From NCBI RefSeq assembly GCF_006483455.1, contig NZ_PPPU01000018.1:62001-126000 (forward strand): DNA of 64,000 nt, written 5' to 3'. The DNA is from Methylomonas koyamae. GTDB lineage: Bacteria; Pseudomonadota; Gammaproteobacteria; Methylococcales; Methylomonadaceae. Positions 1 through 8,714 of this stretch are shown in pieces. The notes under the pieces were generated by a model, which saw only the letters and a program-made list of their open reading frames with translations, had not been told where the DNA came from and did not search any database. The position numbers and the translations under genes were made by a program. The stretch's first letter is position 1; each line of letters starts with the position of its first letter.

Positions 1-170
1 ACAAAGGCAACGTCATCGTCGTCGGCCGCCAATCCGAAACCAACAGTTTGTTCGACGAAAACATCGCGACCTTCGAAGAAGACGGCGGCGCCTACAACCA
101 AAAAGACGCCGAAGGCTTTATTAAATTGAACGCCCTGCGGATGCGGATTGCGGCAAAAAAAGGCCGTTAA
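1..170 (+). CDS. argG: Argininosuccinate synthase, C-terminal end (partial)
   Basis: Only the last 55 codons are in the window, read in the frame ending with TAA at 168-170. The translation contains [19 protein letters not shown], the well-conserved C-terminal helix of argininosuccinate synthase, preceded by a KGNVIVVGR strand also typical of the family. The enzyme joins citrulline and aspartate using ATP in arginine synthesis. Three more arginine genes (argA, argF, argD) lie within the next 13 kb on the other strand. The identification rests on this tail alone but the motif is distinctive. Confidence 0.85.
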   Translation, partial: KGNVIVVGRQSETNSLFDENIATFEEDGGAYNQKDAEGFIKLNALRMRIAAKKGR

Positions 171-298
171 GCCCGAAAGCAGAAAACAGGACATTTTTCC
201 GCAAGCTTGTATAATGCGCCGATAACTGTCCGTCGATCGTAGTACTTGGCTACGTCGGCGGGCAGAGACGCTTCCCGATTAGCAAGATTAAAACAATA

Positions 299-916
299 AT
301 GAGCGACATGCCTGAGATTAATCCGGATGAAGTCATAAGCGACACGCGCGAGATTGTCTATTTGCGGACCGCAAACCAGCATCAGGCATTGGTAAAAGCC
401 AACCGCGTGCTGCTGCTGTTGGTGATGGGGTTGATGGCGGTTGTGTTTGTGTTGGGGTTTGTATTGTTGCCCAGACAAAATTTGCTGACCGAAATCCAAA
501 AACATCAGACCTTGTCTGCGGTTTATGCGACTCAGAACCCGGCGCTATCTGCAGAAATTAGTGCTTTGAAAGGGCAGTTATTCGGTTTGTTGAGCGGTTC
601 AATCGAAAGCAAATTGCGGACATTGGAAGAGAATATTAAAAAAGGCAGCGTTGCCGATTCCTTGGATACCATTCGCGATTTGAAAGGGGATGTAAAAATC
701 CTGACGACCTATTCGATCGATTCGCCGGCCAGAGCCGATGGCGCGGCAGTGAATCAGGCCTTGATCAAGGAATTGAACGATGTAAAGGATTTGGTTTATC
801 TGACCTTTGTCTCTTGCGGTTTGATGATCGCGGCGATTGCCGGGGTCTGGCTGCGTGGTCGTTACCGTCTAACGCATCAGCGAAGTCGCCAAGCCTATCT
901 TGGCAGAGGCGATTAG
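299..916 (+). CDS. Hypothetical protein with two transmembrane segments
   Basis: This 205-residue protein is not recognised. It has a hydrophobic segment at about residues 38-58 and a second at about 166-184, separated by a hydrophilic, helix-rich stretch of about 105 residues with heptad-like spacing (around EIQKHQTL and SKLRTLEENIKKG). It therefore looks like a membrane protein with a periplasmic coiled-coil-like loop and short basic cytoplasmic tail. It stands alone between argG and a bidirectional terminator. Start at ATG 299; no strong ribosome-binding site is visible. No function can be assigned. Confidence 0.6.
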   Translation: MSDMPEINPDEVISDTREIVYLRTANQHQALVKANRVLLLLVMGLMAVVFVLGFVLLPRQNLLTEIQKHQTLSAVYATQNPALSAEISALKGQLFGLLSGSIESKLRTLEENIKKGSVADSLDTIRDLKGDVKILTTYSIDSPARADGAAVNQALIKELNDVKDLVYLTFVSCGLMIAAIAGVWLRGRYRLTHQRSRQAYLGRGD

Positions 917-939
917 CCCGCCATTTTATTTAGCGAATA

Positions 940-975
940 AAAAAGCCGCTATCCGTTACGGATAGCGGCTTTTTA
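940..975. terminator. Bidirectional intrinsic terminator
   Basis: A perfect 16-bp inverted repeat (AAAAAGCCGCTATCCG and its complement) around a short loop, with A-tract and T-tract on its two sides, lies between two convergent genes: the membrane protein ending at 916 and the cytochrome gene whose stop is at 995. It can terminate both. Confidence 0.9.
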
Positions 976-994
976 TTTGCCTGTCGAACTGCGA

Positions 995-1330
995 TTATTT
1001 TTTCAAATATTCGTAGACTGCGTCGATGGCTTGGTCTTCGGTATAACCAGCTTTTTTGACAGGACCCACTTCCATGATCGCTGCGGTGGCTTTAGGCATG
1101 CCGTTTTTGCCGTTTTTCAGGACGCTGGCGAACTGGTCTTTCGGCAGTTTACCCGCTTTGATCAGTTCTTTCAGTTGTGGGTTAGAAGAGATGTCATGGC
1201 AAGCGCCGCAACCACGGCCGAAAGCACGCTCGTAAATTTTTGCGCCGATTTCTTCCGCTTCGTTAGCTGCAACTTGGCCGCTGATCGCGATAAGAGCTGC
1301 GCCTACTAATAAACCGAATGATTTTTTCAT
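995..1330 (-). CDS. Class I cytochrome c, c5/c555-like, periplasmic
   Basis: A 111-residue secreted mono-haem cytochrome. Residues 1-22 form a signal peptide ending in GQVAA. The haem-binding motif CGACH is at residues 41-45, and the likely distal methionine ligand is in NGMPK near residue 78. Size and layout fit the small c5/c555 group of electron carriers. A purine-rich ribosome-binding region (GAGAGAAG) precedes the ATG. The partner oxidase or donor is not visible nearby. It is separated from cysG by about 210 bp in which I see no gene. Confidence 0.85.
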   Translation of the reverse strand: MKKSFGLLVGAALIAISGQVAANEAEEIGAKIYERAFGRGCGACHDISSNPQLKELIKAGKLPKDQFASVLKNGKNGMPKATAAIMEVGPVKKAGYTEDQAIDAVYEYLKK

Positions 1331-1540
1331 TTTCTTCTCTCGTTGTGTTTAAAAAAAGAACTGCGTATTGTTGTTTTGAATAAGCAGCTCACAGGGAAGT
1401 TAAGCGGGTAAAGGATAGGGAACTTTGGCAAAAAATTCAATCGATTTTCTGTTGCACCACTGCCGTTAGCCCGCTTGCGGCCTGATTTTTCCAACCAAAG
1501 CTTAAATTTGGCTGAAATCGGGAAATTGTCCCGCAATCGC

Positions 1541-2929
1541 CTAGCAGATGGGTAGAAACCACTCCAGTTGTTCGCGTAAACGTACAACGGTACCGACAAT
1601 AATTAAGGTCGGCGGCTTGATATCGGCATTCTCCACTTTTTTCGGCATATCGCTCAAAGTCCCGGTAATCACCCGTTGGTGGCGGGTGGTACCTTGCTGA
1701 ATCAGCGCAATGGGTTGGTCGGCCGGGCAGCCGTGTTCGATCAGGGATTGGCAAATCGTTTCCAGTCCAACCAAGCCCATATAGATCACGATGGTTTGAT
1801 TGGGAGCCGCCAGTTGGCTCCAGTTCAGATTGATATTGCCGTCTTTCAAGTGGCCGGTGACAAAGGTGCAGGATTGGGCGTGGTCGCGATGGGTCAACGG
1901 GATGCCGGCATAGCTGGCACAGCCGGCCGCGGCGGTAATGCCCGGTGCCACTTGAAACTGAATGCCCTGTTGCATCAGCGTTTCGATTTCCTCGCCGCCG
2001 CGGCCGAAAATAAACGGGTCGCCGCCTTTCAAGCGGGCTACACGTTTGCCGGATAGGGCCAGATTGGCGAGCAGTTCGTTGATTGATTCCTGTGGCAGGC
2101 TGTGGTTGCTGCGTTGCTTGCCGACGTAGATTTTTTCGGCGTCGCGGCGGGCCATTTCCAGAATCTCTTTCGATACCAGCCGGTCGTAGACGACCACATC
2201 CGCCTGCTGCATCAGCCTTAAGGCGCGAAAGGTTAGCAAGTCAGGATCGCCCGGTCCGGCACCGATCAGATACACTTCGCCGCGGCTTTGCGCTTGTTCG
2301 GCCGCATCCAGTTTGGCTTGCAGTTCGGCGGCGGCTTGGTCGCGGCGCCCGGAGAACACCAGCTCGGCAATATTGCCCTGTAATGCGTCTTCCCAGAATA
2401 CTCGGCGTCGAGCTGCATCCGGTAGGCGTTGTTTGACCAATGCCCGGAACTCCTCGGCAAATTGCCCTAGCAGGCCGAACGCGCCAGGAATAGCTGTTTC
2501 CACCTTGGATCGCAGCAAACGTGCCAACACCGGCGATACGCCGCCGGAAGAGACCGCGATCGTCAACGGCGAGCGGTCGACGATAGCGGGAAAGATGAAG
2601 CTGCATAAGTCCGGGTTATCGACTACATTGACCGGTATGTTACGCGCATTTGCCGCTTGGGCCACTGCTTCGTTGACGCTTCTGGTGTCGGTGGCCGAAA
2701 CCACTAGGCACATGCCGTCCAGGTCGCTATCGGCGAAAGGTTTTTGGGTCAGCATTACGAGGCCAGCGTTTGCCATGTCGGCGACGCTGTCGCTAACTTC
2801 CGGCGCGACTACGCTAATTTTGGCTCCGGCTTTTGCCAATAGCTCAATTTTTCGGCTGGCGATTTCGCCGGCACCAACAATCAGGCAGGATTGGCCCTTG
2901 AGTTTTAAAAATAGCGGAAAGTAATCCAT
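1541..2929 (-). CDS. cysG: Siroheme synthase (fused methyltransferase/dehydrogenase/ferrochelatase)
   Basis: A 462-residue trifunctional enzyme making siroheme from uroporphyrinogen III. The N-terminal half is the NAD-dependent precorrin-2 dehydrogenase/ferrochelatase module ([10 protein letters not shown] near residue 20). The C-terminal half is the SAM-dependent uroporphyrinogen methyltransferase ([12 protein letters not shown] near residue 220, then [10 protein letters not shown]). I place the start at ATG 2929, giving [12 protein letters not shown] as in other CysG proteins; an in-frame extension upstream to 2980 does not look like family sequence. It is divergent from the TusA-like gene, which fits a sulfur-metabolism theme. 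Confidence 0.95.
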   Translation of the reverse strand: MDYFPLFLKLKGQSCLIVGAGEIASRKIELLAKAGAKISVVAPEVSDSVADMANAGLVMLTQKPFADSDLDGMCLVVSATDTRSVNEAVAQAANARNIPVNVVDNPDLCSFIFPAIVDRSPLTIAVSSGGVSPVLARLLRSKVETAIPGAFGLLGQFAEEFRALVKQRLPDAARRRVFWEDALQGNIAELVFSGRRDQAAAELQAKLDAAEQAQSRGEVYLIGAGPGDPDLLTFRALRLMQQADVVVYDRLVSKEILEMARRDAEKIYVGKQRSNHSLPQESINELLANLALSGKRVARLKGGDPFIFGRGGEEIETLMQQGIQFQVAPGITAAAGCASYAGIPLTHRDHAQSCTFVTGHLKDGNINLNWSQLAAPNQTIVIYMGLVGLETICQSLIEHGCPADQPIALIQQGTTRHQRVITGTLSDMPKKVENADIKPPTLIIVGTVVRLREQLEWFLPIC

Positions 2930-3003
2930 GGTCCTTGATTTTCGGGGTCTGGGGGTTGATGTTATGATACGTGCCGTCAATTAGCGATTGAGCGAATACC
3001 GAT

Positions 3004-3234
3004 ATGATTGAATTTGATTTGGAAGTCGATGCCAGCGGTTTACAGTGTCCGCTGCCGCTGTTGCGCCTGAAAAAAGCCATTATGGAAATCAACAGCGGCT
3101 CGGTGGTCAAGGTCATAGCCACCGATCCGGCCGCCCATTTGGATTTCGGCGTGTATATCGATCAGGCAGGACACCAATTGGTTCACAATTTACGGGATGC
3201 CGACCGGCAGATCTTTTACATCCAAAAAAAATAA
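3004..3234 (+). CDS. TusA-family sulfurtransferase
   Basis: A 76-residue protein with the TusA/SirA fold signature: the catalytic cysteine C15 in LQCPLPLLRLKKA, followed by a DPAAHLDF segment where family members carry DPA-rich sequence. TusA proteins carry persulfide sulfur for tRNA thiolation, molybdenum-cofactor or sulfur-oxidation pathways. It is transcribed away from cysG with 74 bp between start codons. Several paralogues exist in such genomes, so I do not assign a precise gene name. Confidence 0.85.
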   Translation: MIEFDLEVDASGLQCPLPLLRLKKAIMEINSGSVVKVIATDPAAHLDFGVYIDQAGHQLVHNLRDADRQIFYIQKK

Positions 3235-3239
3235 TGGGC

Positions 3240-3893
3240 TTAGCGCAGGCTGATGATAGGCCAATTCGCTAACTCCGCAGCCTGCCTCAGTTTTTCGTCC
3301 GGATCGACGGCGACCGGACGGTCTACCAAGTTCAACAGCGGCAGATCGTTATGCGAATCGCTGTAAAAGCATGAACCCTCCAACGTTTCCGCCGATTCGG
3401 CCAACCAATCCCGCAACAGATCGACTTTGCCTTGTTGAAAGCAGGGCGTGCCCTGGAATTTGCCGGTGTAGCGGCCGTCTTTGAATTCGGGCGTCGTCGC
3501 CAGCAAGTTGTCGATGCCGTACAGTTTCACGATCGGTTCGGTCACGAAACGGTTGGTCGCGGTAATCACCAGCAGCGTGTCTCCGGCCTGGCGATGCCGG
3601 TCGATCAGCGCCCGCGCCGCATCCAACATGATCGGCTTGATCAGGCTGTCAACGAATTCTTCCCGCCAGCGGTAAAGCTGGTTGGCCTCGTGCTGCGCCA
3701 GCGGCGCCAACGAGAAATGCAGAAATTCGACGATGTCCAGCGTGCCTTGTTTGTAATCCTCGTAAAACTTTTTATTGGCTTGTTCGTAATGGTCTTTGTC
3801 GACGATGCCGCGATCGACCAAAAACTGGCCCCATAAAAAGTCGCTGTCGTCTGCGATCAGCGTGTTATCCAAATCGAAAATGGCTAAGCTCAC
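3240..3893 (-). CDS. HAD-superfamily subfamily IB hydrolase (SerB-like phosphatase)
   Basis: A 217-residue HAD phosphatase. Motif I is FDLDNTLIADD at residues 6-16 with both catalytic aspartates, motif II is the VITATN serine/threonine position, and motif III/IV is the SDSHNDLPLL stretch, characteristic of the IB branch that includes phosphoserine phosphatase and related proteins. The physiological substrate cannot be told from sequence. It converges on the TusA-like gene, with stop codons 5 bp apart. Confidence 0.85.
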   Translation of the reverse strand: MSLAIFDLDNTLIADDSDFLWGQFLVDRGIVDKDHYEQANKKFYEDYKQGTLDIVEFLHFSLAPLAQHEANQLYRWREEFVDSLIKPIMLDAARALIDRHRQAGDTLLVITATNRFVTEPIVKLYGIDNLLATTPEFKDGRYTGKFQGTPCFQQGKVDLLRDWLAESAETLEGSCFYSDSHNDLPLLNLVDRPVAVDPDEKLRQAAELANWPIISLR

Positions 3894-4046
3894 GGCAAAC
3901 CCGTCGTCGTAAAGAAAAAGATAAGGCCGGTAGCGTCGGCCAAGTATTTGTGGAACAATTGCGGCATTAACTTTAATGGCCGTACCGCTGCTAATTTTAA
4001 CATTCCGGCATTAGCAATCGGGCGGCAAATGATACAGGTTTTTTAC

Positions 4047-4574
4047 ATGATAGACTCGAAAGGATACCGGCCGAATGTCGGGATTATCCTTTGCAATGAC
4101 GAGGGTCGTGTGTTTTGGGCCAAGCGCAAGGGCGCGAATTCGTGGCAGTTTCCGCAAGGCGGAATTGATGGCGACGAGGACCCGGAAACCGCGATGTACC
4201 GGGAATTGTGGGAGGAGACCGGTTTGCGCGCCGAACACGTGCAACTGTTGGGTAGAACCCGATACTGGTTGCGTTATAAGTTACCGGACCGCTATATCCG
4301 TAAGAACTCCACGCCGCTATGTATAGGCCAAAAACAAATTTGGTTCATTTTGCGCTTAAACACGGACGAGTCGATGGTACGTTTCGATTGCGGCCATAAA
4401 CAGGAATTCGATAGCTGGAAATGGGTCGAGTACTGGTATCCGTTGAAGGACGTGGTTTACTTTAAACGCCGCGTTTATCGTAAGGCGATGGACGAGTTGG
4501 GCGCTTTGCTTATTACCAACGATGTCGGCGTCAATGCCGAAAGTTATCTGTCTGGCAGATTGGAAGCCGGCTAG
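4047..4574 (+). CDS. rppH: RNA pyrophosphohydrolase
   Basis: A 175-residue Nudix hydrolase that removes pyrophosphate from 5' triphosphorylated mRNA and so starts RNase E-dependent decay. It begins MIDSKGYRPNVGI like other RppH proteins, so I choose ATG 4047 rather than in-frame starts further upstream. The Nudix box runs from G38 to L60 and contains the REL..EETGL helix; SWQFPQGG precedes it as in the E. coli protein. Its stop overlaps the convergent cpdA end by 4 bp. Confidence 0.95.
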   Translation: MIDSKGYRPNVGIILCNDEGRVFWAKRKGANSWQFPQGGIDGDEDPETAMYRELWEETGLRAEHVQLLGRTRYWLRYKLPDRYIRKNSTPLCIGQKQIWFILRLNTDESMVRFDCGHKQEFDSWKWVEYWYPLKDVVYFKRRVYRKAMDELGALLITNDVGVNAESYLSGRLEAG

Positions 4575-5359
4575 TAGCTCTTCAAATCCAGCCGGAGTTC
4601 GGGCTGTTCGGCATCGATTCTATAGCAGACGGTCTTCAACGTGCCGTCGTCGTACAATTCGAACACCCGGTAGCCGGGTGGTTTAACATCCAATTCGAAT
4701 TCGGTGGCGCCGGGCTTGAACTGCACGCAAGTTGCCGGTGCGGACACTATTTGAATACCTCTATAGTGCTTTGCCATTTCCTGGTGCAAATGACCGCAGG
4801 TGATCGCTTTGACCTGCGGGAATCTTGCCGCAATCTGCAGCAATTCCTCACCGTTCTCGATCATCATGGTGTCCATCCACGGACTGCCGCTGGCAACGCA
4901 ATGATGGTGCACCGCCAGTACGGCCGGCAAATTGCAAGTTTCCAAGGTCGCGTTTAAAAACAGCAATTCGGCGTCAGCCAGATAACCTCCAGGATAACCG
5001 GGCTTTTGGCTGTTCAATCCGATAATTTGCCAATGCGGAAATAGCCGGTGTTTGCCGCAACTTAGTTGGTTCCGATTTAATTCGGTTTGCATTAACGGCC
5101 AATCGTCGTGATTGCCAGGCAGAAACAGACAGGGGCTGGCGTAGCGTTGCAAGCGGTCGGCGATACGCCGGTAACTGTCCGGGCCCGGATCTTGGCCCAG
5201 GTCGCCGGTCAATACGATCAGGTCGAAGCTGCCGTGTCTCGTATGAGCCGCGTCCAACACTTGGGCGAAGTAATATTCGGGGTCTACGCCCAGCAAAGTA
5301 GCGCCGGCATGCGGCAGAATGTGCAGGTCGGTCAGCTGTAGAATTTTCAGCGTCGACAT
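4571..5359 (-). CDS. cpdA: 3',5'-cyclic-AMP phosphodiesterase
   Basis: A 262-residue class III cyclic nucleotide phosphodiesterase of the calcineurin-like fold. Metal-binding motifs are visible in order: TDLHIL (D11, H13), LTGDLGQD near 50, PGNHDD near 80, then AVHHH and CGHLH in the C-terminal half. The overall spacing matches CpdA, which lowers cAMP. It lies 3 bp downstream of the GDP-mannose hydrolase gene on the same strand, so the two are probably co-transcribed. Confidence 0.9.
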   Translation of the reverse strand: MSTLKILQLTDLHILPHAGATLLGVDPEYYFAQVLDAAHTRHGSFDLIVLTGDLGQDPGPDSYRRIADRLQRYASPCLFLPGNHDDWPLMQTELNRNQLSCGKHRLFPHWQIIGLNSQKPGYPGGYLADAELLFLNATLETCNLPAVLAVHHHCVASGSPWMDTMMIENGEELLQIAARFPQVKAITCGHLHQEMAKHYRGIQIVSAPATCVQFKPGATEFELDVKPPGYRVFELYDDGTLKTVCYRIDAEQPELRLDLKSY

Positions 5360-5362
5360 CGC

Positions 5363-5815
5363 TTAGCGCAGATAAGGCAGATAAGCCTGGCTGTTCGGGT
5401 GGACTTGACTTAAATCGTCGTCGGCGCCGATCCAGCGATACGCGCTGTGTTGCTGCTGCGGCAGCTGCGCAGACTCGAGTCCCATATTCAGTTGGTAGCC
5501 CAGCACCACGTAATGGGTGCTGATTCCCGGTGCGTCGGCAAAATTGGTGTCGTATAAATGGGTAAAGGCGCCAACCAAGCGGCCGTCGCCAATTTCGTAA
5601 ATTTGGCCCAGTTCGGTTTCGGTGATCCGCCGGAACGCTTGTTCCAGCGTTTCCGATTTGTAAATTCTGCCGCCCGGCACGAACCAATAACCTTGGGCCG
5701 GCTGGTTGAGGCGTTGACCCATCAGAATCTTGCCGTCGGCGGAGCTGACGATCAAATCGATCGATACCAGCGGCGTTAAATCGACCACGTTGAGAAAGTC
5801 CTGTTTGGCGAGCAT
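5363..5815 (-). CDS. gmm: GDP-mannose mannosyl hydrolase (Nudix)
   Basis: A 150-residue protein with the family sequence around RLNQPAQGYWFVPGGRI and the C-terminal HSAYRW and HPNSQAYL segments of GDP-mannose mannosyl hydrolases (also called WcaH or NudD). These are atypical Nudix enzymes that release mannose from GDP-mannose. The modified Nudix box starts at G48-G49. Linking it to polysaccharide metabolism is reasonable but the immediate neighbours are cpdA and argA, not a capsule cluster. Confidence 0.88.
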   Translation of the reverse strand: MLAKQDFLNVVDLTPLVSIDLIVSSADGKILMGQRLNQPAQGYWFVPGGRIYKSETLEQAFRRITETELGQIYEIGDGRLVGAFTHLYDTNFADAPGISTHYVVLGYQLNMGLESAQLPQQQHSAYRWIGADDDLSQVHPNSQAYLPYLR

Positions 5816-5846
5816 GGCGAGTCCCTCGGTAGATGAGCGGATTGAA

Positions 5847-7163
5847 TTAAATTACGTCTTTATATAGCAGCTTGGAGTTGCGTTGGTAGTTGTAGGCGCT
5901 CTGCATCGGCGCCGGCAAATCTTCGATCGCACAGGCTACGAAGCCGCGTTCGACGAACCAATGCAAAGTCTGGGTGGTACGGACGAACAGGCGGCGAATG
6001 TTGCGGGCTCGAGCCTGACTGACCAGGTAATTCAGCAGGCTATCGCCACGCCCACCCTGGCGATAGTCGCCATGCACTGCCAGACAGGCCAGTTCGGCGC
6101 TGCCGGCATCGGTCATGACGTGGAATGCGGTGCAGCCGATAATCAGGCCGTCGCGCTCGATAACTATATAGTCGCCGATTTCCATCTCCAGTTTTTCCCG
6201 CGAACGTTTGACCAGAATGCCCTGGGCTTCCAACGGTTTGATCAGTTCCATGATGCCGCCGATATCGTCCAGCGTCGCCGAGCGGATGGTTTCGAAGGCG
6301 GTGGAACTGACCAGGGTGCCGACGCCGTCGCGGGTAAACAGTTCCAGCAGCAAGGCGCCGTCGACATGGCGGTTGATCAGATGGGCGCGCTGCACGCCAC
6401 GGCGGCAGCTTTGCATCGCCGCCGTCAACGGTCGGGCGACGGCGTCCGGCAGTGCCGGGGTTTTATTCAGCAATTCCGCGGCTTGGTCGGTAGTCAGTTG
6501 TAACAGTGCAGCGCCTGAGGCCGGATCGACGCAGGTTTGCTCGGTCAATAAAATCAGTTTCTCCGCCTGCAGCGCAATCGCCACCTCGGTGGCGACTTCT
6601 TCGGCGGATAGGTTGAACACCTCGCCGCTAGGCGAATAGCCGACCGGTGAAATCAGCACCACATTGTTTTGGTCCAGTTGCTGATGAATGGCCTGGGCGT
6701 CGATCTTGCGCACCGTGCCGGTGTAGCAGTAGTCGATGCCGTCCAGCACGCCGAGCGGTTTTGCGGTAACGAAGTTGCCGGAGGCGACCCGGATTTGGGC
6801 GCCGGCCATCGGCGAACCGGAAACGCCCATCGACAGCAAGGCTTCGATTTCGACCCGAACCAGGCCGGCCGCCTGTTTGACGTATTGCAAGGTGGTGGCG
6901 TCGGTGATGCGCAAGTGGTGGTGGAATTTCGGCGTATCGCCGTGTTCCGCCAATTGTTCGTCGATCTGGGCCCTGATACCGTAGACCAGCACCAGCCTGA
7001 CGCCCAGGCTTTTCAGCAACGCGAAATCGTGAATCAGATTGTCGAAATCGGTTTCGCCGACCGCATTGCCGCCGAAGAAAATCACAAAGGTGCGATTGCG
7101 GTGGGCATGGATATAAGGCGACGAATTTCTAAACCAGGTGACGAAGGTGGGCTGTTGTTCCAT
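5847..7163 (-). CDS. argA: Amino-acid N-acetyltransferase (N-acetylglutamate synthase)
   Basis: A 438-residue enzyme catalysing the first step of arginine synthesis, acetyl-CoA plus glutamate to N-acetylglutamate. Residues 1 to about 285 are the amino-acid-kinase-like domain that binds arginine for feedback inhibition (FVIFFGGNAV near 27, LVLVYGIRAQ near 58), and about 290-430 are the GNAT acetyltransferase domain. The length is close to the E. coli enzyme (443). The next gene upstream (8065/8119) is separated by about 75 bp. Confidence 0.95.
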   Translation of the reverse strand: MEQQPTFVTWFRNSSPYIHAHRNRTFVIFFGGNAVGETDFDNLIHDFALLKSLGVRLVLVYGIRAQIDEQLAEHGDTPKFHHHLRITDATTLQYVKQAAGLVRVEIEALLSMGVSGSPMAGAQIRVASGNFVTAKPLGVLDGIDYCYTGTVRKIDAQAIHQQLDQNNVVLISPVGYSPSGEVFNLSAEEVATEVAIALQAEKLILLTEQTCVDPASGAALLQLTTDQAAELLNKTPALPDAVARPLTAAMQSCRRGVQRAHLINRHVDGALLLELFTRDGVGTLVSSTAFETIRSATLDDIGGIMELIKPLEAQGILVKRSREKLEMEIGDYIVIERDGLIIGCTAFHVMTDAGSAELACLAVHGDYRQGGRGDSLLNYLVSQARARNIRRLFVRTTQTLHWFVERGFVACAIEDLPAPMQSAYNYQRNSKLLYKDVI

Positions 7164-7237
7164 TGGTAAGAGTGTTGATTCGTATTGGGCTAGTTTAACC
7201 GGCGGCCGATGATACCGCTACCGGCGCGGAATCCCCT

Positions 7238-8119
7238 TTACTTAAGAGATTTCCAGCGGCCGGCGACATATTCCAGCGCTTCCTGGATGTTCAGGTCGCG
7301 GGTGCCACCGCCGGTACGGACGAAAAACTTAGGTGTATTGCCGATGCTGAGGAACACCGGCCGCAAGGCCGGCGAGACGATGACCCGACACACGTCTTTG
7401 TGGTCGATCTTGTGAAACAAGATATGCACAAAGCGACACAGGTCCGCTCCCAAATTCTCGGCGATCGCAGTGATCAGGGTTTGTTCGAAACCGTCCTGAT
7501 CGCATTTTTTCAAAGTCTGAAAGTCCGGTTCCAGACCGACGATCTCGCCGTTATCGGCGACTCCGATCAGTAACGTGCCGCCGATGTGGCTGTTGAAAAA
7601 TCCGGCCAGCGTTTTCAATACGACGCCTTCCAGAGTCCGATTCACGCGCTGCTCCTGCAAATCCCAGCGCAACGTCGATTTGAACTCCAGCAACGGCCCT
7701 TCGCCCTGGCGGATGATGGTCGGCAGGTCTTTTTCCAGCTCGGCTTTCAAGGCATCCAGGTCGACCAGGCGTTTATGCAGCATCTGGTAAAAGCCGAGCG
7801 ACAGCAAACCCAGGAGCGCGCCGATTTCAGCGTAGAACAGGATCAAATTATTCTGGTTGATCTGCCCAGTCATCACCTCGGTAAACTGGCCGATGACGAA
7901 TTCTATCGACGAAATCGGGTCGGCATTGCGTTCGCGCGAACTGATGTAATCGTAACTGGGCGCCAACAGAAAAATCCCCATCCCGGCGCCGATCCAGGCG
8001 GCCAGAAAATAGATTTTCAGTTTTTGTTTCCAGATGTTCAGGAGTAGCAGTAAGAAACGTTTCACGTCGGAATGGCGATTTCGAATGGGGGGTATGTTAG
8101 GGAAACAATAGCCGGCCAT
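7238..8119 (-). CDS. Membrane-anchored AlbA_2 (Schlafen AAA-4-like) domain protein
   Basis: Two transmembrane segments (about residues 38-55 and 95-113) precede a C-terminal AlbA_2/divergent AAA domain at about 135-285, recognisable by EGPLLEFKSTLRWD, the TLEGVVLKTLAGFFNS helix and GGTLLIGVADNGEIVGLE. Such domains occur in putative nucleic-acid-binding proteins; no enzymatic role is proven from this sequence. The ATG at 8119 overlaps the preceding gene by 23 bp; a GTG at 8065, giving VKRFLLLLLN, is an equally plausible start because the first 18 residues look unlike coding sequence. Confidence 0.7.
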   Translation of the reverse strand: MAGYCFPNIPPIRNRHSDVKRFLLLLLNIWKQKLKIYFLAAWIGAGMGIFLLAPSYDYISSRERNADPISSIEFVIGQFTEVMTGQINQNNLILFYAEIGALLGLLSLGFYQMLHKRLVDLDALKAELEKDLPTIIRQGEGPLLEFKSTLRWDLQEQRVNRTLEGVVLKTLAGFFNSHIGGTLLIGVADNGEIVGLEPDFQTLKKCDQDGFEQTLITAIAENLGADLCRFVHILFHKIDHKDVCRVIVSPALRPVFLSIGNTPKFFVRTGGGTRDLNIQEALEYVAGRWKSLK

Positions 8120-8600
8120 CTTCAGGAAAGCTGCGTTTGCCTAATTGTTCTGTGGTCAACCTTGGCCCCTGCCAAACGTAGGCTTGGGATGCGCCGGCCA
8201 CGCTGACCAACTCTGCAAAAGCGCGAATTTCGATTTGAGTCAAGCCGCCTTCCAGCATGGCTAAGGGATGCAGCACTACAAGGGGTTTGGCGACGAAGAA
8301 GCGCTTCGGTAAGGCTTGTTTAATCAAATAACGCAGGGTGCGTTCGGCGACGGCGAAATCCGCCAGCAGGGTGCGGGGATGGGCGAAGCCGTTTTCGATG
8401 CGGACATTGGGCCTACCGGCTAGCTGTTTTGCCATTGATCCCACTGCAACAATTGTATCTCGGCCCCCCTTGATCTCTAATGCCAGTAAGGGCGGTTCGG
8501 CCAGTTTAAGTCCGGTTTCGGCATGGGTGATTTCGATTAACTCGGGCGTTATAGCGATATAAAGCGTGTTGCGAAAATAGGCGAGCATTGAATCGTCCAA
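8097..8600 (-). CDS. MreB-like single-subdomain protein
   Basis: This 167-residue protein resembles only the first part of the bacterial actin MreB. AVGSMAKQLAGRPN (residues 52-65) matches the family's VAVG..AK.M.GR segment, LLADFAVAERTLRYLIKQ (78-95) matches the next helix, and GGLTQIEIRAFAELVSVAGA (118-137) matches the segment after the nucleotide pocket. The glycine/asparagine-rich phosphate-1 loop is replaced by AITPELIEI, and subdomains IB, IIA and IIB are absent. It is therefore unlikely to bind ATP or polymerise like MreB. Function unknown; possibly a partner of filaments. Confidence 0.65.
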   Translation of the reverse strand: MDDSMLAYFRNTLYIAITPELIEITHAETGLKLAEPPLLALEIKGGRDTIVAVGSMAKQLAGRPNVRIENGFAHPRTLLADFAVAERTLRYLIKQALPKRFFVAKPLVVLHPLAMLEGGLTQIEIRAFAELVSVAGASQAYVWQGPRLTTEQLGKRSFPEDGRLLFP

Positions 8601-8714
8601 ACGTGGTTTGATCTGGTGTCGCTATCTGGAATCCTGTTGAAAGCCGACCGCGGGTTTGAAACTGTAAGCTGTCTCAAACCCGGCCATCGCCAGTACCGGT
8701 TCGGTCTGGCGAGC

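Noticed and set aside
8652-8681. Inverted repeat GGGTTTGA/TCAAACCC upstream of the ilvD stop region
   Set aside because: Stem is real but without a T-run on either strand; could not be called a terminator.
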